In this document: positions 18,631-27,664 of the stretch, one piece after another | Layout of the letters: every line of letters starts with the position of its first letter | How positions within the stretch are numbered: the stretch's first letter is position 1 | Assembly (NCBI GenBank): GCA_945901025.1 | Contig: CAMDJW010000006.1 | Span: 62,001-126,000, forward strand | Reading direction: 5' to 3' | From: Spirosoma fluviale | GTDB lineage: Bacteria; Bacteroidota; Bacteroidia; Cytophagales; Spirosomataceae | Length of the DNA stretch: 64,000 nucleotides | Notes under the pieces: generated by a model | What the model was told of the DNA's origin: nothing | What the model saw: only the letters and a program-made list of their open reading frames with translations | The model's database searches: none | Translations under genes and position numbers: made by a program

Positions 18631-20136
18631 TTATTCTTTTTTTGTTGGTATGAGCCATTGGATAGTTCCCGGCAATGATTCATTATGTAATCGGTCTAGT
18701 GCGGTAACCGCAAATCCATAACCAGATCGTATCCAATTATTATCTAAAATTAATTGATTCATTTTACCTTTGAAAATGATATTTTCTGCGTTCTCCAAAG
18801 GATCAACTTCGCCCTTTTTGATTCTATAAACAACGTAATAGGCCGGTGGATCTTGATCTTCACTGAGCTCTCCTTGTTTCCAAGCCAACAACCAATCGTC
18901 GCCTTTTTTAAGTAAACTTACTTGGTGCGGTGGGGTAGGAGCTATGCTATCTTTCCAAAGCATCGCCGGTATTAAGGCTACAGATGAATACTGATTTTGC
19001 CTTAAGGTATCCCGCCAACCTTTCACATTTCGGGTGATTAAATTTGAACTGAAATAGATGGATCCTTGCACGTTTGGTAAACTACGAGCGACCTTTAATT
19101 GTTTGCTTAATTCGTTCGGGGACCACAGATCATTTAAGTGATATGCCGCATGGCCGATATAAATAGGTCGGCCATAATTATGCGCACTCCACCATTTAGC
19201 TAATGGCTCGAAAGCCGCAACTTTATGACTCGTTTCCCAATATAATTGTGGAGCTAAATAATCCACTAAGCCATCTTTTATCCATTTTTCTGTATCCGCA
19301 AATAAGTCATCATAGGATTGCAAGCCTCGCCTTGTGGGCGATCCATCTAAAACGGATTCACTCTGATGTCGCCATATTCCAAAAGGACTAATACCAAATT
19401 TCACTTTGGGTTTAGTCGATTTGATGACCTCCGAAATATCTTTAATGAGGTTATTTGTATTTCTTCTTCGCCAATCTACCAGGCTTTCCTCCGGCAATTT
19501 GTATTTTTCAAAGGCTTCTCGATCCTTAATTTCTTCCCCTTTCATAGGGTAGGGGTAGAAATAATCATCAAAATGAATTCCGTCCACATCATATTGTTCG
19601 ATGAGGTTTTTAACCAAATTCACTAAATATAGTCGGACTTCCGGAAGGCCAAAATTAAGGATGAATTGTCCATGGTATTTGATAATCCATTCGGGATGTT
19701 TACGGACTAAATGATTGGCGTCAAGCAGTGAATTGGTGGAAATACTGGCCCTATTTAAATTCAACCAGGCATGAAATTCAATTCCCCGAGCATGACTTTC
19801 CTCGATCATGAAGGCTAAGGGATCATAGTAGGGGCTTGGTGGCTGACCTTGTAAACCCGATAAAAAAGTAGACCAGGGTTCTGGGCTTTTTGCATACAAT
19901 GCATCTGCAGCTGTCCTGATTTGGACAAAAACAGCATTGATTCCTGTTTTTTGGTGTGAATTTAAAAGGTCGACAAACTCATTTTTTTGCTTAATTCCAT
20001 TATAATTCCGGGCACTGGGCCAATCGATGTTGGAGACCGTAGCTACCCAAACACCTCTCAACTCTCTTTTGGGCCCAGTAGGGAAAAGAGTAAAATGAAA
20101 TAAAATGATCAAAAGAAAGGTGTAGATTAGCCTCAT
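18631..20136 (-). CDS. Glycoside hydrolase family 10-like protein (GHL10/YngK-type)
   Basis: 'RELRGVWVATVSNIDWPSARN', 'YDVDGIHFDDYFYPYP', N-terminal signal peptide. Confidence 0.88.
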   Translation of the reverse strand: MRLIYTFLLIILFHFTLFPTGPKRELRGVWVATVSNIDWPSARNYNGIKQKNEFVDLLNSHQKTGINAVFVQIRTAADALYAKSPEPWSTFLSGLQGQPPSPYYDPLAFMIEESHARGIEFHAWLNLNRASISTNSLLDANHLVRKHPEWIIKYHGQFILNFGLPEVRLYLVNLVKNLIEQYDVDGIHFDDYFYPYPMKGEEIKDREAFEKYKLPEESLVDWRRRNTNNLIKDISEVIKSTKPKVKFGISPFGIWRHQSESVLDGSPTRRGLQSYDDLFADTEKWIKDGLVDYLAPQLYWETSHKVAAFEPLAKWWSAHNYGRPIYIGHAAYHLNDLWSPNELSKQLKVARSLPNVQGSIYFSSNLITRNVKGWRDTLRQNQYSSVALIPAMLWKDSIAPTPPHQVSLLKKGDDWLLAWKQGELSEDQDPPAYYVVYRIKKGEVDPLENAENIIFKGKMNQLILDNNWIRSGYGFAVTALDRLHNESLPGTIQWLIPTKKE

Positions 20137-20177
20137 TCAAGGCGCAATTTACCTAATATGACCGAAAATTTAGAATT

Positions 20178-20879
20178 TTAAAGCTGATCGATGGAAAATA
20201 AATATCCCACACCCTTCAGGGTTTTGATATAATACTCTGGAATTTTCTCTCGTAATTTTCGAATATGCACATCTACTGTCCGCTCAACGACATAGACATC
20301 GGTGCCCCAGACTTTCTCCAAAAGCTCATCCCGATTAAAAACTTTGTTGGGATTTCTAGCTAAAAACGAAAGTAATTCAAATTCCTTTTTAGGTAAAACC
20401 AAAAGTCTACCTTGAAAGCTAGCTGAATATTGAGTTCTATTGATAACTAAGTCGCCAATTTGAATGATCTCTTGAGAATTTTCTGCTGGACCTCCTTCTC
20501 TATTTAACATGGATTTAATCCGACTGACTAAGGCCCTTGGCTTAATGGGCTTAACCACATAATCAGCACCGCCTACCTCAAAAGCAGCTATTTCTGTATA
20601 TTCTTCTCCTCTGGCCGTTAAAAATAAGATGATGGTTGACTTTAATTCAGGCATCAACTTCATTTGTCGAGCTGTCTCAATTCCGTCTAAAATAGGCATC
20701 ATGACATCCAAGATGACTAAATTGGGTTTGAAGGTCTTTGCTATTTCGAGTGCTTGTTGGCCATTCACCGCTTTAGCTAAAACATAGTTTTCTTTTGCTA
20801 AATTGTATTCCAATAATTCCAGAATATCAGGATCATCGTCAACCAATAAGATTTTGGTATTTTGTTTTACTTGACTCAT
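20178..20879 (-). CDS. OmpR/PhoB-family response regulator
   Basis: Receiver 'KILLVDDDPDILELLEYNL...LVILDVMMPILDG' plus winged helix 'LPKKEFELLSFLARNPNKVFNRDELLEKVWGTDVYVVERTVDVHIRKLREKI'. Confidence 0.95.
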   Translation of the reverse strand: MSQVKQNTKILLVDDDPDILELLEYNLAKENYVLAKAVNGQQALEIAKTFKPNLVILDVMMPILDGIETARQMKLMPELKSTIILFLTARGEEYTEIAAFEVGGADYVVKPIKPRALVSRIKSMLNREGGPAENSQEIIQIGDLVINRTQYSASFQGRLLVLPKKEFELLSFLARNPNKVFNRDELLEKVWGTDVYVVERTVDVHIRKLREKIPEYYIKTLKGVGYLFSIDQL

Positions 20880-20985
20880 GGATAGAACTGACAGCTTTTG
20901 ATGAACTTATGACACAAATATAGATAGCTATATGTTACCAAATTGTTAATTTTTATCGACATTTATACTATCAAATATAAAATTT

Positions 20986-22056
20986 ATGTTTAAAAATTCA
21001 CCTTATTCTGTTCGTTTGGCATCGGTTTTAATTTCCATTTACTTGGTATTGTTGGGCTTGTATTATTTGCAGGATTTGTTGATTTTAATTGCATTTGCCC
21101 TCATACTAGCGATGGTTCTTTTGCCACTTTGTCGGGGCCTTGAGAACAAGGGAATTTCTAGATCGGTCGCAATCTCCATTTGTCTACTTTTTTCTGTGGC
21201 GATTATTGCGGGTTTGATTTCGTTGCTAACCTTTCAAATAATCGAGTTTTCAAATGATTGGCCTATGTTTATTAAAAAGGCTGAAAAATGGATTTCCGGA
21301 TTACAAAGTTTTCTTTCAAGGAATTTAAATATTTCAAGGAAAAAGCAAATGCTTGAACTTAGTAATCAAACCATTGGATTATTGAAAAACTCGGGGAGTA
21401 TTTTGACTGCCACTTTTTCTACGATTGTGCATTCACTCACTATTTTAATCTTGATTCCCATTTTTATGTTTTTCATGCTTTTTTACAGAAGCTTCTTTTT
21501 TACTTTTTTGGCTATGGTTTTTCCGACAACTGAAAAAGAAACGCTGCGTGGTATTATGGGCAAAACAGGTTCAGTGGTTCAAGGATATTTGGTGGGATTA
21601 CTGGTTGTTATGTTTACAGTGGCAGGGGCTAATAGTTTAGGTTTTTGGTGGATTGGGGTAGATTATCCTATTTTCTTTGGAATAACGACGGGCTTATTGC
21701 TATTGATTCCATATATCGGGATTTGGATAGGGGCGAGTTTGCCCATCTTACTATCTTTAGCTACGCTCAGCCCTTCACATGCCTTAGCCATTATCGCTTG
21801 GATTGCTTCGGTCCAATTTATTGAAGCAAATTTTATAACCCCTATGGTCATCGGTTCCAAAGTCAGCATTAATCCCCTTGTGGCTATGTTGGCTCTTTTG
21901 GGTGGTGAAATGCTTTGGGGAATACCTGGATTGATTTTAGCTTTGCCCTTTACAGCGATCATCAAAGTGATTTTTGATCATGTGCCCACCTTGCAACCTT
22001 ATGGTTTTATTTTAGGCGAAGCACCCAAGCGCGTTAAAGAGACAGAAGCTCCTTAA
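20986..22056 (+). CDS. AI-2E family transporter (PerM-like)
   Basis: Multi-TM with 'PYIGIWIGASLPILLSLA' and 'FIEANFITPMVIGSKVSINPLVAMLALLGGEMLWGIPGLILALPFTAIIKVI'. Confidence 0.93.
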   Translation: MFKNSPYSVRLASVLISIYLVLLGLYYLQDLLILIAFALILAMVLLPLCRGLENKGISRSVAISICLLFSVAIIAGLISLLTFQIIEFSNDWPMFIKKAEKWISGLQSFLSRNLNISRKKQMLELSNQTIGLLKNSGSILTATFSTIVHSLTILILIPIFMFFMLFYRSFFFTFLAMVFPTTEKETLRGIMGKTGSVVQGYLVGLLVVMFTVAGANSLGFWWIGVDYPIFFGITTGLLLLIPYIGIWIGASLPILLSLATLSPSHALAIIAWIASVQFIEANFITPMVIGSKVSINPLVAMLALLGGEMLWGIPGLILALPFTAIIKVIFDHVPTLQPYGFILGEAPKRVKETEAP

Positions 22057-22777
22057 ACCGGATGGATTGTCGGCGAGAAATTTCTATTTTTTCTCCTTTG
22101 CCAACGAGCGTAACCTGCAATCCACCTGAGAACCAAGGTTCAATTTTTTCAATGTAATTTAAGTTGATGATGTGCTTGCGATTCGCCCTAAAAAACACTT
22201 TGGGGTCCAGTCGGTCTTCAAGGGCATTTAATGATTTAAGGACTAAAGGTTTTTGGTCGTCAAAAAACAAACGAACATAATTTCCCATCGATTCACAAAG
22301 GCGTACTCTGTCGAGTCGAACAAACCAACATTTTTCACCGTCTTTGACAAAAATTTGATCATTGGCACCCAAAAGGTGTTGGCTTCTATCTTGGCCCTGT
22401 GTGGCTGTTTTATGCTGGGTAGCATGAAATCTATTTTCTAATTTTTGAATGCTATCCGATAGCCGAGTTAATTCAATAGGCTTTAAAACATAATCTAAGG
22501 CATTAACTTCAAATGCTTTAAGGGCAAACTCGTCAAAAGCCGTAGTGAAAATAATTTCAGGTAAAAATCCCTCCCACTCCTCAAGCCACTCAAATCCGGT
22601 TTTTCCGGGCATTTGAATATCTAAAAAAAGTACATCGGGTTTTAATTCTTCCACGAGAGGCCCGGCCTCTTCGGTATTAGAAGCCTCCGCAATGACTTCG
22701 ATGGTTGGAAAATTTTCCAGCAATCTTTTTAGTTCGTTTCGGGCTAGACGTTCATCGTCGACTATAATTGCTTTCAT
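22034..22777 (-). CDS. LytTR family response regulator
   Basis: Receiver domain 'KAIIVDDERLARNELKRLL...DVLFLDIQMPGKTG' and LytTR DNA-binding domain. Confidence 0.94.
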   Translation of the reverse strand: MKAIIVDDERLARNELKRLLENFPTIEVIAEASNTEEAGPLVEELKPDVLFLDIQMPGKTGFEWLEEWEGFLPEIIFTTAFDEFALKAFEVNALDYVLKPIELTRLSDSIQKLENRFHATQHKTATQGQDRSQHLLGANDQIFVKDGEKCWFVRLDRVRLCESMGNYVRLFFDDQKPLVLKSLNALEDRLDPKVFFRANRKHIINLNYIEKIEPWFSGGLQVTLVGKGEKIEISRRQSIRFKELLSL

Positions 22778-22788
22778 GGGTGGCGTAT

Positions 22789-23832
22789 TTAATTTTCAAG
22801 ATAGGGTAAATTCACTTCCGCAATTACATGATTTTTGTCCAAAGGTCTGAGATTAATGTGAGCGGTTTCACCAAACAATATTTGTAACCTATTTTTTGAA
22901 TTAATAAGTCCGACGCCCTGGTCTTTTGACAAAATTGGGCTCTTGAAATGTCCAGGATTGATGACTTTTATTGACAAAATTCCTTCATTATTTTTTGCGT
23001 CAACCGTGATCGTCCCTCCCGTAATTTTTTTAGAAATACCATGTTTAATGGCATTCTCAATTAGAGTTTGTAAAAGCATAGGCGGAATTTGCGCTTTGAG
23101 GCAATTTTTATCTGCCGTTATTTCCCAAGCCAATCGGTCCTCGTATCTGATTTTCTCTAAGGATAAATAATCTGTTACCGTGTCCAATTCTTCAGAAAGA
23201 GAGATTGTTTTTTTACGCTCAGTGAGTAAGGAGCTTCGAAGTAATTTAGACAATTGATTGATCCCTTTCTTTGCTTTTTGGGGATCCTCAGTAATGAGGG
23301 CTCTAACACTATTAAGTGCATTAAATACGAAATGAGGATTCATTTGCGCCCTTAAAACTTTGCTTTCTGTTTCTAAAATGGTTCTTTCTAACTGGTCATT
23401 TTCACGTTCCATTTCTAATTTTTTATTAGAGTATTGAAAAAAGAAATAGATCAATTGCCAGATAGCAATGGGTTTGGCAAAATTTAAAAAAATCTGTAAG
23501 ATGATGAAAGGGCTTAATTCAATGGCATAGTTTTCAGATAGAAAAATATAATCCAATGGGATATTGAGTGCAACAAGGCAAGTAGCCATCAAAATAAGCG
23601 CGCCTAAATTGACCTGAATTAGGGTAAATAAAGGAAGATCTTGCCATCTGTATTTATGCGAAATTTGCCTATAAACATGCGTCAGAAGAATGGCTAATGA
23701 GATATTGACAAATGATGAAAAAATCCATTCCCATTTCCATCCATATTGATTAGTATATAATAATGCTTCGTTTAACGCCCAAATGAACCATCCAGATAAT
23801 TGAAACTTCCAATATAGCTTGCTTTGGTTCAT
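22789..23832 (-). CDS. Sensor histidine kinase, LytS/YehU type
   Basis: His_kinase motif 'LRAQMNPHFVFNALNSVRALI' and ATPase 'PPMLLQTLIENAIKHGI'. Adjacent to the LytTR regulator. Confidence 0.94.
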   Translation of the reverse strand: MNQSKLYWKFQLSGWFIWALNEALLYTNQYGWKWEWIFSSFVNISLAILLTHVYRQISHKYRWQDLPLFTLIQVNLGALILMATCLVALNIPLDYIFLSENYAIELSPFIILQIFLNFAKPIAIWQLIYFFFQYSNKKLEMERENDQLERTILETESKVLRAQMNPHFVFNALNSVRALITEDPQKAKKGINQLSKLLRSSLLTERKKTISLSEELDTVTDYLSLEKIRYEDRLAWEITADKNCLKAQIPPMLLQTLIENAIKHGISKKITGGTITVDAKNNEGILSIKVINPGHFKSPILSKDQGVGLINSKNRLQILFGETAHINLRPLDKNHVIAEVNLPYLEN

Positions 23833-23843
23833 GCATTTAGAAC

Positions 23844-24485
23844 TTATATGGAATCCGGTAAAGTTTGTAAATGATCCGCATGATTTGCTTTTAAGGAAAT
23901 AAATTGTCCTTTTTCATAATCATATTGCAGGTGATATAAGCATAAGTTTTGATGAGCAAAATGGTCCATATTTTGTAAAGGTTGGTTGAAAAGATGCGTT
24001 AATAAAACACGCATCGCCCTTCCATGCATGGCAATTAATATAGATTTTTCTTCCCTTCTTGATATAATTAGATCGACAACAGGCTTTTGTCTTTCTAATA
24101 CGTCGATTGGACTTTCCCCTTCTTCAGACTGTATGTGTACGTCTCCCTTTCTCCATGTTCTGACTAAATTTCTATAATAAGCATCGTCCTCATTTGAAGG
24201 AGTTCTGCCTTCGCGAATTCCCCAAGAAATTTCATTTAAACCTTCGTGTTGCTCCCAAGGGAGTCCTTTGTCGATGAATCCTTTCACCGACTGATGCGTT
24301 CGGCGCAAAGCGGAGGTGTAAATTTTATCTAGCTCCAAGTGCTGATAATGTTCAAAAAATGCTTGCGCCTGCCGATTGCCTAATTCGTTTAAATCTGCGT
24401 CAATTCCGCTTCCTTGAACCACCCCCATTCGATTATAATCTGTTTCACCATGGCGAATAAGGTAAATGTCTTTTAAAGCATGCAT
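23844..24485 (-). CDS. Histidine phosphatase family protein
   Basis: 'DIYLIRHGETDYNRMGVVQGSG' RHG motif and 'SILIAMHGRAMRVLL'. Confidence 0.94.
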   Translation of the reverse strand: MHALKDIYLIRHGETDYNRMGVVQGSGIDADLNELGNRQAQAFFEHYQHLELDKIYTSALRRTHQSVKGFIDKGLPWEQHEGLNEISWGIREGRTPSNEDDAYYRNLVRTWRKGDVHIQSEEGESPIDVLERQKPVVDLIISRREEKSILIAMHGRAMRVLLTHLFNQPLQNMDHFAHQNLCLYHLQYDYEKGQFISLKANHADHLQTLPDSI

Positions 24486-24533
24486 ATAAATTGGATCAAA
24501 AGGAGTTTAATTCGTTAAATTATTCCGAATTTT

Positions 24534-24974
24534 ATGTGCAAAAATACGAATATTATGTTTAATACATCCATCTCATTAGACACGCTTAATTCATGGGGCC
24601 ATGGAAACATGATCGAAGTTTTAGGAATTGAGTTTATTGATGTGCAGCCGGATTTTATTAAGGCAAAAATGCCGGTGGACTCGCGAACAAAGCAGCCTTA
24701 TGGTTTGTTACATGGGGGAGCGTCCGTTGTTTTAGCTGAGACTTTAGGAAGCATTGCTGCATCACTAGCCGTGGCTGATCCTATTTCACAGCGTGGTGTG
24801 GGTGTTGAAATAAATGCCAATCACATGAAATCGGTCACAGAAGGATTTGTAATTGGTACATGTACCGCATTAAAAATTGGTAAAACATTGCATGTATATG
24901 ACATCAAAATTCACGATGAATCGGGAAATTTGGTTTGTGTAAGCCGATTAACAGTAGCTATTTTGTCTTATTAA
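24534..24974 (+). CDS. PaaI-type hotdog thioesterase (candidate DHNA-CoA thioesterase)
   Basis: 'KQPYGLLHGGASVVLAETLGSIAASLA' hotdog active site. Ends 1 nt before the isochorismate synthase. An alternative start is 24555. Confidence 0.85.
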   Translation: MCKNTNIMFNTSISLDTLNSWGHGNMIEVLGIEFIDVQPDFIKAKMPVDSRTKQPYGLLHGGASVVLAETLGSIAASLAVADPISQRGVGVEINANHMKSVTEGFVIGTCTALKIGKTLHVYDIKIHDESGNLVCVSRLTVAILSY

Positions 24975-24975
24975 A

Positions 24976-26109
24976 ATGCCTAAGAATACGAGTCTATATT
25001 GCCAAGATGCTGAATGGGATCACCTATGGAAAGAAGCTCAGCAACATGATGCGGCCATCGCTATTTGGCGCTTACCCAACTCGGAAAAACGTTCACTTTT
25101 AATCGACACGCAAGGTGGACATGTCACGGATTCCCTTGATCTTCAGTCTTTTGAGCCAGGATTTATGGCGGCTCCTTTTGTTGGGAAGCCCTATTTTTTA
25201 AAGGCGGAGTATTTGTTTAATTCAGAAGTACCAAGTGTTCAAGTATCCGTTAAAGAGGCATTTCCCTCAAAAGTCGGATCCCCTAAAAAAGAAAATTTTC
25301 TATATTGGGTTAACGCCAGTATCCAAGAAATTAAGGCAGGCAATTTTCAAAAAGTTGTACTTTCTAGGACGGATGAGGAGGCATTAGATGCTGATTATTC
25401 AACCTTGCATTTTTTCGAATCGCTTTGTCAGGTATACCCTCAAGCTTTTGTTTCGGCTTTTTATGTGCCATCGCTTCAGCAAACTTGGATTTGTGCCACG
25501 CCAGAGGTTTTAGTGTCAATCAATGAGGAAGGAATCTTTAAAACGATTTCTTTAGCAGGTACTCAATCGGTCAACAATCACGAGGGGCAGATGACGACAC
25601 CTCAAGATGCTCGTTGGTCACAAAAGGAGATCGAAGAACAGGCTTTTGTTAGTCGGTATATTATCGAATGTTTTAAGAAAATCAGGTTGCGTGAATATAT
25701 TGAAATTGGTCCCAAAACGATTCAAGCCGGCAATTTATTGCATTTGAAAACCGAATATAGAGTAGATACAAAGGCACTTAATTTCCCCCAATTGCCTGGG
25801 ATTATGTTGTCGTTATTGCACCCAACATCGGCAGTTTGCGGTACCCCTAAAGAAGAGGCAATTGCTTGGATTAAAAATGCTGAAGCACATGATCGTGAGT
25901 TTTATAGTGGTTATGTGGGGCCCGTGAAGTTGAATCATGAGATTTATTTATTTGTCAATTTGAGGACTGTTAAAATAATGAAGGATTCAAAGGGGTATTT
26001 AGCTACGTATTATGCGGGCTGTGGAATTACAGAAGACTCGGATCCAGAAAAAGAATGGGAGGAAACGGAAATGAAGTGTCAAACGCTCCAACGAATATTA
26101 TCGATTTAA
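24976..26109 (+). CDS. Isochorismate synthase (chorismate-binding enzyme)
   Basis: 'FQKVVLSRTDEEAL', 'WICATPEVLVS', 'LHPTSAVCGTPKEEAIAWIKNAEAHDREFYSGYVGPV'. Confidence 0.9.
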   Translation: MPKNTSLYCQDAEWDHLWKEAQQHDAAIAIWRLPNSEKRSLLIDTQGGHVTDSLDLQSFEPGFMAAPFVGKPYFLKAEYLFNSEVPSVQVSVKEAFPSKVGSPKKENFLYWVNASIQEIKAGNFQKVVLSRTDEEALDADYSTLHFFESLCQVYPQAFVSAFYVPSLQQTWICATPEVLVSINEEGIFKTISLAGTQSVNNHEGQMTTPQDARWSQKEIEEQAFVSRYIIECFKKIRLREYIEIGPKTIQAGNLLHLKTEYRVDTKALNFPQLPGIMLSLLHPTSAVCGTPKEEAIAWIKNAEAHDREFYSGYVGPVKLNHEIYLFVNLRTVKIMKDSKGYLATYYAGCGITEDSDPEKEWEETEMKCQTLQRILSI

Positions 26110-26124
26110 GCTAGAGCTGCCCAA

Positions 26125-27426
26125 TTATTTACTTATGGGTTTCCCTGAAATGATGACTTTAATGGTATCGATGCGGGCATCAGTGACCGTCATGATTTGA
26201 AACTGAAAGGCTGACAAGGTAATCACTTCATTCACTGCGGGGATATCTTCATATAGATGAATTAACATACCGCCAAGTGTCTCGTAATCGCCTTCAGGGA
26301 GATTCCAATTATATTTTTCGTTCAAATAATCAATTTCGTGACGACCAGAAAGGATAAACGTATGCTCATCTAATCGCTTTTCAATCCAATCCTCAGTATC
26401 ATCAAACTCATCTTGAATTTCACCAAAAATTTGTTCCATCACATCCTCCATACTGACCAAGCCTGAGGTACTTCCAAATTCATCAACCACAATGGCTAAT
26501 GATTTTCTTTCTTTGGAAAATTTCAACATGAGATCATTCGCGGGCATGGCCTCGGGAACAATGGGAATGGAAGTAAGGATGCTTTGAATATCTTTTGGTT
26601 TTTTAAATAAAGCCAAAGAGTGACAGTATCCAACGACCTCTTCTAAGGTTTCTTTATACACTAAAACCTTTGAATGGCCACTTTCAATAAAAACTTTTTT
26701 GAGCCCTTCTATGCCTTCTTCAATTTCAATGGCCGTAATTTCAGTTCGGGGAATCATGCAATCTCGTACTTTGACTTGCTTAAACTCCAATGCATTATGA
26801 AAGATTTTAGTATCGACCTCATTTTCTTCTTCCGTAGATACCTTCCGATTTAAATTTTGTAAGTAATGGTTCAAGTCGGTCAATCCAAAGGCCGGTTTTT
26901 CTTCTGAATAGCTTAAACGTAATACCCGAGTGATAAACCACTTGGATAATCCGACAGTCAGCCAAACTAATGGAAACATTAAGGTATTGATGACCCAAAT
27001 GGGAATGGATAAAAATTCTAATATCGCATCTGGATTGATTAAAAAGATGCTTTTTGGGGTAAATTCTGATGTGGTGAGAATGATAATGGTCGCGATGATG
27101 GATGCGATAAGTCTTGCAATGATTTCATTCGTAATTATTGGAAAATTCATTAAAATCAGGTGATGCAAAAACTCCTCCATGAAAATACCATAGGCTACTA
27201 ATGAAAGGGTATTGCCGATCAGCATGGTGCCAATAAATTGGGAAGGGCTTTGGTTAAAATTAGCAATGATCTTGGCGCTTAGGATGTTTTGCTTCGCCTT
27301 AAGTTCAAAATAAAGTTTGTTGGACGAGACAAATGCCATTTCCACACCAGAAAAAAATGCCGAAAAAACCATGGCTAAGATGATTCCTAAGTACTGGGGC
27401 GTTTGTATGTCAGGCATTGAATCCAA
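26125..27426 (-). CDS. Hemolysin/CorC-family (CNNM + CBS + CorC_HlyC) transporter-like protein
   Basis: 'VFSAFFSGVEMAFVSSNKL', CBS region 'VKVRDCMIPRTEITAIE', 'VVDEFGSTSGLVSMEDVMEQIFGEI'. Confidence 0.92.
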   Translation of the reverse strand: MDSMPDIQTPQYLGIILAMVFSAFFSGVEMAFVSSNKLYFELKAKQNILSAKIIANFNQSPSQFIGTMLIGNTLSLVAYGIFMEEFLHHLILMNFPIITNEIIARLIASIIATIIILTTSEFTPKSIFLINPDAILEFLSIPIWVINTLMFPLVWLTVGLSKWFITRVLRLSYSEEKPAFGLTDLNHYLQNLNRKVSTEEENEVDTKIFHNALEFKQVKVRDCMIPRTEITAIEIEEGIEGLKKVFIESGHSKVLVYKETLEEVVGYCHSLALFKKPKDIQSILTSIPIVPEAMPANDLMLKFSKERKSLAIVVDEFGSTSGLVSMEDVMEQIFGEIQDEFDDTEDWIEKRLDEHTFILSGRHEIDYLNEKYNWNLPEGDYETLGGMLIHLYEDIPAVNEVITLSAFQFQIMTVTDARIDTIKVIISGKPISK

Positions 27427-27427
27427 T

Positions 27428-27664
27428 TTATTTCTTTTTTGATTTTTGTGGGTCTTCTTTTTTCAATCGTTCATTTTTTGAATACTGATAATAAAAAAGA
27501 CAGGCGACGCAATACATGAGCCAACCGTAATGATAAAATATTTCAGACCAGAAATGACCTTTAATATTATTGGGAACTGGGGAATTTAGATCGATGATCC
27601 AAATAATAAAAAACCCAATCCCTGCCGCTAAACTTAAAATTTCTTTTCTACCCATATTAGGCAA
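27428..27664 (-). CDS. Small hypothetical membrane protein
   Basis: 78 aa with two hydrophobic segments. Overlaps the ccmF end by 8 nt, same strand. Confidence 0.6.
   Translation of the reverse strand: MPNMGRKEILSLAAGIGFFIIWIIDLNSPVPNNIKGHFWSEIFYHYGWLMYCVACLFYYQYSKNERLKKEDPQKSKKK

Noticed and set aside
20929-20934. TAGCTA-type palindrome upstream of the PhoB-like regulator gene
   Set aside because: Short AT-rich palindrome expected by chance at this composition.
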